From positions 1-36,399 of the forward strand of contig JAOLZN010000011.1 of NCBI GenBank assembly GCA_028343855.1: 36,399 nucleotides of DNA, given 5' to 3'. The stretch is from Candidatus Nitrosopumilus sp. (GTDB lineage Archaea > Thermoproteota > Nitrososphaeria > Nitrososphaerales > Nitrosopumilaceae). Below, in pieces: positions 32,942 through 36,399 of this stretch. Numbering within the stretch: position 1 is the first letter of the stretch; each line of letters opens with the position of its first letter. A program made the position numbers and the translations under genes. Under the pieces are notes generated by a model, which was not told the DNA's origin, made no database searches, and was given only the letters and a program-made list of their open reading frames with translations.

Positions 32942-33070
32942 TTAGTAACCTCTGCTATTTCTATCAGGTGTTCCAACATTTGGATTTCTCCATCCATGTT
33001 TCTCCATCATGTGATTTAGTAATCTAATATCATTGTCACATTTTTCTCCACAAACACTACAATTTGGCAT
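32942..33070 (-). CDS. C2H2 zinc-finger microprotein (42 aa)
   Basis: Short complete frame, ATG 33070 to TAA 32942. C4-x-x-C7 and H20-x4-H25 (NCSVCGEKCDNDIRLLNHMM then EKHG) form a classic C2H2 finger with a 12-residue spacer, followed by a Gly/Asn/Arg tail ending NSRGY. A TATA-like TCTTTTAATATCC lies about 30 nt upstream. It converges with pepA (2 bp between stops) and lies near the 5S gene. Single-finger archaeal proteins of this kind are probably DNA- or RNA-binding; its target is unknown. Confidence 0.72.
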   Translation of the reverse strand: MPNCSVCGEKCDNDIRLLNHMMEKHGWRNPNVGTPDRNSRGY

Positions 33071-33127
33071 TGAAATCAATTCAACCACAGAAAATGGATA
33101 TTAAAAGATTGATTGAGAATAGAAAAA

Positions 33128-33242
33128 TGCCAGCACTGTTGCTTCCCAAGAGCTCTCGCATCTTAGTAGCACAACAGCGACATCAGGTTTGACTTCTAAG
33201 TTCGGAACGGGATTAGGTCGCACCCTGACGCTATGGCCGGCT
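33128..33242 (-). rRNA. rrf: 5S ribosomal RNA
   Basis: Minus strand. The ends GCCGGC and GCTGGC pair (helix I, one G-U). The hallmark CCCGTTCCGAACTTAGAAGT of loop B/helix III is present, as is GATGCGAGAGCTCTTGGGAAGC of the helix IV-V arm. About 115 nt; exact ends uncertain by a few bases. It is not linked to 16S or 23S here, as in other Thaumarchaeota. TATA-like TTAATACATT lies about 26 nt upstream and a T5 run follows. Confidence 0.96.
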
Positions 33243-33304
33243 TGACAATCAGTCCATAATTCTAATGTATTAAGGTAACGACAGATTTGAAATCTACTCA
33301 AAAT

Positions 33305-33314
33305 AGGTATAAAG
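33305..33314 (+). promoter_or_regulatory. TATA box of the ABCE1 gene
   Basis: AGGTATAAAG, centred about 29 nt upstream of ATG 33339. Confidence 0.5.
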
Positions 33315-33338
33315 CAAAGAAAATATCGAATTACAACT

Positions 33339-35126
33339 ATGACACACAGAGTTGCAGTATTAGATCAAGATCTATGTCAGCCACAAAAATGTGGGTTAGA
33401 GTGCATAAAATACTGTCCAGTAAACAAATCAGGTGCAGAATGTGTTACAATTAATGAAGAATCAAAAAAAGCCCAAATTGATGAGGATATTTGTAATGGG
33501 TGTGGAATATGTGTCAAAGTATGTCCTTTTGATGCAATCACAATTGTAAATTTAGCAAGTGAGTTAGCTACTGATAAAATTCATCAGTATGGAACAAACT
33601 CCTTTAGATTATACAAATTACCAACTCCAAGAAAGGGGGAAGTTGTAGGACTACTAGGAAGAAATGGAATGGGAAAAAGTACTGTAGTCAATATTTTATC
33701 TGGAAAACTAAAACCAAATCTTGGTAGATATGAAAATCCACCAGAATGGGATGAGATTTTTAAACATTACAGTGGAACTGAGTTAAAACAACATTTTCAA
33801 AAAATTGAAAAAAATGAAATTCGTGCATCAATAAAACCACAACAAATTCATCATCTTGCAGAGGCATTTGATGGTACAGGAAATGAATTACTTGATAAAT
33901 ATGACGAAAGAGGAATAACCAGAGAATTAGTTAGAGAATTAGGATTACAAAATTCCATGGAACAAAGTTTGAAAGAACTTAGTGGTGGAGAATTACAAAG
34001 AATAGCAGTTGCTGCTGCTGCATCAAAAGATACAGAATTTTATTTTTTTGACGAACCTTCATCATACAATGATGTTTTTCAAAGAACAGGTGTTGCAAGA
34101 GTAATTCAAGGATTAGCTAAAATTGGAAAAAGCGTAATGGTTGTAGAACATGATTTAACATTACTTGATTTTCTTAGTGACTATATTGAAGTATTATATG
34201 GTGAACCAACAGCATATGGAATTGTTTCAAATATTTTATCAACTAAAATTGGAATCAATGTTTTCCTTGATGGATATTTACCAAATGAAAATGTTAGATT
34301 TAGAGAAAAGAAATTTTCTATGGATGTATCATCATCATCTACAGATATCTTCCAAGAAGGTACAGAGATTGTAAATTACCCAAAACTAGAGAAAAAATTT
34401 GATTCATTTTCGGTCTCAATTGAACCTGGAAAAGTAAGAAAAGGGGAAGTTTTAGGCATAATGGGTGCTAATGCTCTAGGAAAAACTACAATGATGAAAA
34501 TGATTGCAGGTGTTCAAAAACCAGATGTGGGCTCTGTGGATAAAAAAATCAAGATAGCATACAAACCACAATATCTACAAAATGATATTGATGTAGAAGT
34601 CATAGCGCTTTTAGAAAAAGCAAATGGAGGTCCCATCGAAGGAAGTCAAGAGGAAGAACAAATTCTTGATCCGTTAAAAATTAGAAAATTGTACAATAAA
34701 TCAGTAAAAAATCTTTCAGGTGGTGAACTTCAAAAGATTGCAGTTGCATCATGTTTAATTCAAAAAGTAGATTTGTATGCATTAGATGAGCCATCAGCAT
34801 TTTTAGATGTTGAAGATAGAATTGCAGTTGCAAAATTTTTACAAAAATTTGTTCGTTCTTTTGGAAAATCAGCAATTATTATTGATCATGATTTACAGTT
34901 AATGGATTTAATGTCAGATTCAATGATAATATTTGAAGGAGAATCAGGAAAAGCTGGAACTGCCACAGCACCTATGCCAAAATCAGAAGCAATGAATAGA
35001 TTCCTAAAATCTTTAGATATGTCATTTAGAAGAGATGAGAAAAGTCTAAGACCCAGAGTAAATAAAATAGAAAGTAGATTAGATAAGGATCAAAAATCAT
35101 CAGGAAATTTCTACTACAAGCATTGA
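33339..35126 (+). CDS. rli: ABCE1/Rli1 ribosome recycling ATPase
   Basis: Splits ribosomes after termination with aRF1/aPelota and acts again at initiation. Order: Fe-S domain with cysteines 13, 18, 22, 26 and 52, 55, 58, 62 (two [4Fe-4S]); NBD1 with Walker A GRNGMGKST (107-115), LSGGELQR and FFDEPSSY; then NBD2 with GANALGKTT, LSGGELQK and ALDEPSAFLDVEDR. The NBD1 D-loop reads SYND where SYLD is usual. 595 residues, full length. Overlaps the trm5 start by 4 bp, linking recycling to tRNA modification in one operon. Confidence 0.97.
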   Translation: MTHRVAVLDQDLCQPQKCGLECIKYCPVNKSGAECVTINEESKKAQIDEDICNGCGICVKVCPFDAITIVNLASELATDKIHQYGTNSFRLYKLPTPRKGEVVGLLGRNGMGKSTVVNILSGKLKPNLGRYENPPEWDEIFKHYSGTELKQHFQKIEKNEIRASIKPQQIHHLAEAFDGTGNELLDKYDERGITRELVRELGLQNSMEQSLKELSGGELQRIAVAAAASKDTEFYFFDEPSSYNDVFQRTGVARVIQGLAKIGKSVMVVEHDLTLLDFLSDYIEVLYGEPTAYGIVSNILSTKIGINVFLDGYLPNENVRFREKKFSMDVSSSSTDIFQEGTEIVNYPKLEKKFDSFSVSIEPGKVRKGEVLGIMGANALGKTTMMKMIAGVQKPDVGSVDKKIKIAYKPQYLQNDIDVEVIALLEKANGGPIEGSQEEEQILDPLKIRKLYNKSVKNLSGGELQKIAVASCLIQKVDLYALDEPSAFLDVEDRIAVAKFLQKFVRSFGKSAIIIDHDLQLMDLMSDSMIIFEGESGKAGTATAPMPKSEAMNRFLKSLDMSFRRDEKSLRPRVNKIESRLDKDQKSSGNFYYKH

Positions 35127-35959
35127 CTCGAATGTTAAAAAAATCACTAGAAAGTGTATTAACATCAAAAGAAAGTGACGAATTAATCTCAGCATTTGAT
35201 CAAATAGGCAATATCATAATTGTTAGAATACCAGATTCATTATTATCCAAGAAAAAAATTATTGGTGAAACTTTGTTAAATGAAGTTAAAATCGTTAGGA
35301 GTGTATTTTATCAATCATCAGCCGTAGAGGGTGACTTTAGAACAAGAAATCTTGAAATTCTGGCAGGTGAAGATAATACCGAAACTGAATACAAGGAATT
35401 TGGATGTAAGTTTATTGTGGATGTAGAAAATGCATTTTTTTCACCTCGCCTCTCAACAGAAAGAGAAAGAATTGCAAAATTAACTCAAGATGGAGAAGTG
35501 ATGACAAACATGTTTGCCGGTGTAGGAATGTTTTCAATTATGGCAGCAAAAAAGAAAAAATGTACTGTGTATAGTCTTGATTTAAATCCAATTGCATCAA
35601 AACTTTGTGAAAGGAATATTGGAATTAACAAACTTGCAGGAGAGGTAATTTCAATTAATGGAGATGCATCAAAAATAATTCAAGAACAATTAATTGATAA
35701 ATCAGATAGAACTTTGACATTATTACCTGAAAGATCAGATGAATTTTTAGATTCAGCAATAAGTACAACAAAAAGTGGAGGAATTATTCATTATTATTCT
35801 CATATTCATGCAGATAAAAAATCAGAAGCTGGAAAATTAACTGAAGAACATTATAAACAAGTTACATCAGTAAAATCAGAAATTCTGGGTTCAAAAATAG
35901 TAAGAGCTGTTGGTCCGAGATATTATCAAACAGTTGTAGATGTAAAAATTACTAAGTAG
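35123..35959 (+). CDS. trm5: tRNA (guanine37-N1)-methyltransferase Trm5-like
   Basis: Class I methyltransferase making m1G37 next to the anticodon, which prevents frameshifting. D2/D3 features: FFSPRLSTERERIA, SAM motif MFAGVGMFSIMAAK (130-143), LDLNPIASKLCERNI, and LLPERSDEFLD at 200-210. The Trm5 motif NLP is LLP here, so the conserved Asn is replaced by Leu200. 278 residues, lacking the extra N-terminal D1 domain found in some Trm5. Start TTG 35123 overlaps the rli stop (TTGA); ATG 35132 is an alternative. A Taw2/Taw22 role in wyosine synthesis is also possible. Confidence 0.9.
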   Translation: MTRMLKKSLESVLTSKESDELISAFDQIGNIIIVRIPDSLLSKKKIIGETLLNEVKIVRSVFYQSSAVEGDFRTRNLEILAGEDNTETEYKEFGCKFIVDVENAFFSPRLSTERERIAKLTQDGEVMTNMFAGVGMFSIMAAKKKKCTVYSLDLNPIASKLCERNIGINKLAGEVISINGDASKIIQEQLIDKSDRTLTLLPERSDEFLDSAISTTKSGGIIHYYSHIHADKKSEAGKLTEEHYKQVTSVKSEILGSKIVRAVGPRYYQTVVDVKITK

Positions 35960-36182
35960 ATGAATCATCAGCAGATGTAATTGTGGCAGATGTAGGTTTT
36001 GTTGTTGCCATAACATATCCAATCCAAGCAATAATTCCAAGAATACCGCCAACTGCCATTAACACAGATAGTTGTAGAACAATTGGAGACCATTCAGATA
36101 ACATGAGTAAATATGCATAAACAAAAAATCCACCAATACAAAGTATGAAAATTAAAGCTCCCATACCTTTACGCTTATCCAT
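35952..36182 (-). CDS. Small two-helix membrane protein (76 aa)
   Basis: 76 residues with two membrane helices (about 8-28 and 33-60), a basic N-terminus (MDKRKG) and a polar Ser/Thr-rich C-terminus (TKPTSATITSADDSST). No family recognised. It overlaps the stop of the convergent trm5 gene by 8 bp. The start is clear (ATG 36182), with AT-rich sequence upstream. Confidence 0.8.
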   Translation of the reverse strand: MDKRKGMGALIFILCIGGFFVYAYLLMLSEWSPIVLQLSVLMAVGGILGIIAWIGYVMATTKPTSATITSADDSST

Positions 36183-36221
36183 GTGAAAAAACTTTTTGTG
36201 AGTTATTTATCGTTTATCTTC

Positions 36222-36399
36222 TCATAAATTTTTTCTAATACTAATTATGACTATAGCTGGAAGTCCGATATACATTCCCAAATTCAATGCAATTACCGAG
36301 AGTCCAAGTCCCAAAACTTCTGACTCAGAGTCAGCGTTCTCCATGATTGCTAATGTTGAGAGCATTGGAGTAATTGCAAGTTTGACTGCTTCTTTGAAG
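36222..36399 (-). CDS. C-terminal end of a membrane protein (5' part outside window)
   Basis: Partial minus-strand gene whose stop TGA is at 36222-36224; the frame is open to the right edge (59 codons). The visible end reads LAITPMLSTLAIMENADSES, then one strongly hydrophobic helix LGLGLSVIALNLGMYIGLPAIVIISI and RKNL. Probable last transmembrane helix with a basic cytoplasmic end. Family not recognisable from this piece. Confidence 0.65.
   Translation of the reverse strand, partial: FKEAVKLAITPMLSTLAIMENADSESEVLGLGLSVIALNLGMYIGLPAIVIISIRKNL

Noticed and set aside
33101-33301. Minus-strand frame over the 5S gene
   Set aside because: The sequence is clearly 5S rRNA.

Overview
The window is AT-rich archaeal chromosome and looks like an ammonia-oxidising Thaumarchaeota (Nitrososphaerota) of the Nitrosopumilus type. 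Support: archaeal-type S13, S4, S2, RpoN, GluRS, ABCE1, Trm5 and translin; MVK + isopentenyl phosphate kinase + GGPP synthase (archaeal isoprenoid lipids); archaeal CobT; a stand-alone 5S rRNA; frequent TTG/GTG starts; and archaeal TATA boxes about 25 nt upstream of start codons, which suggests mostly leaderless mRNAs. No phage, IS element, CRISPR array or toxin-antitoxin module is visible, so this is mostly core genome.

Layout. 1-560: 3' part missing of a secreted protein with VATPEP repeats. 560-6000: metal homeostasis, with a CDF zinc exporter facing a TroABCD-like Zn/Mn importer operon whose promoter carries a DtxR-like palindrome. 6000-7100: small membrane protein, small winged-helix protein and a Cys-rich microprotein. 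7200-10300: rps13-rps4 (both with Ala/Pro-rich low-complexity tails) and glmS. 10300-13700: minus-strand genes for a roadblock-like protein, a Lys-rich microprotein, and a NnrE (frameshifted) - MBL hydrolase - CobT - membrane protein string. The 246-bp gap at 10713-10958 has no clear gene but holds two hairpins. 13700-14450: translin and tRNA-Leu(GAG). 14500-22560: a long plus-strand run rpoN-eno-rps2-mvk-ipk-idi-ggps-gltX-FAH, joining transcription, translation, glycolysis and lipid precursor supply. 22550-25235: GNAT, Rieske ferredoxin, UPF0147, methyltransferase, hypothetical gene and tRNA-His. 25380-27700: CorA, a secreted protein with a TTAGtCTAA palindrome in its promoter, and an RG-repeat basic protein. 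27670-31000: transaldolase, transketolase C-half, and a transketolase N-half fused to ribulose-phosphate 3-epimerase, i.e. the non-oxidative pentose phosphate module. 31000-33100: DCC protein, leucyl aminopeptidase and a C2H2 microprotein. 33100-36399: 5S rRNA, ABCE1, Trm5, a small membrane protein and the end of another membrane protein.

The 201-bp gap at 558-758 holds only promoters. Several convergent gene pairs overlap at their stops, so the genome is compact. The points most worth a second look are the candidate structured RNA at 10858-10944, the frameshift at the end of nnrE, the two DtxR-like palindromes that may link the metal importer to an unknown secreted protein, the Tkt-RPE fusion, the IDI without its catalytic Cys, the RG-repeat protein, and three microproteins that standard length cut-offs would miss. 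I see no clearly new multi-gene system.
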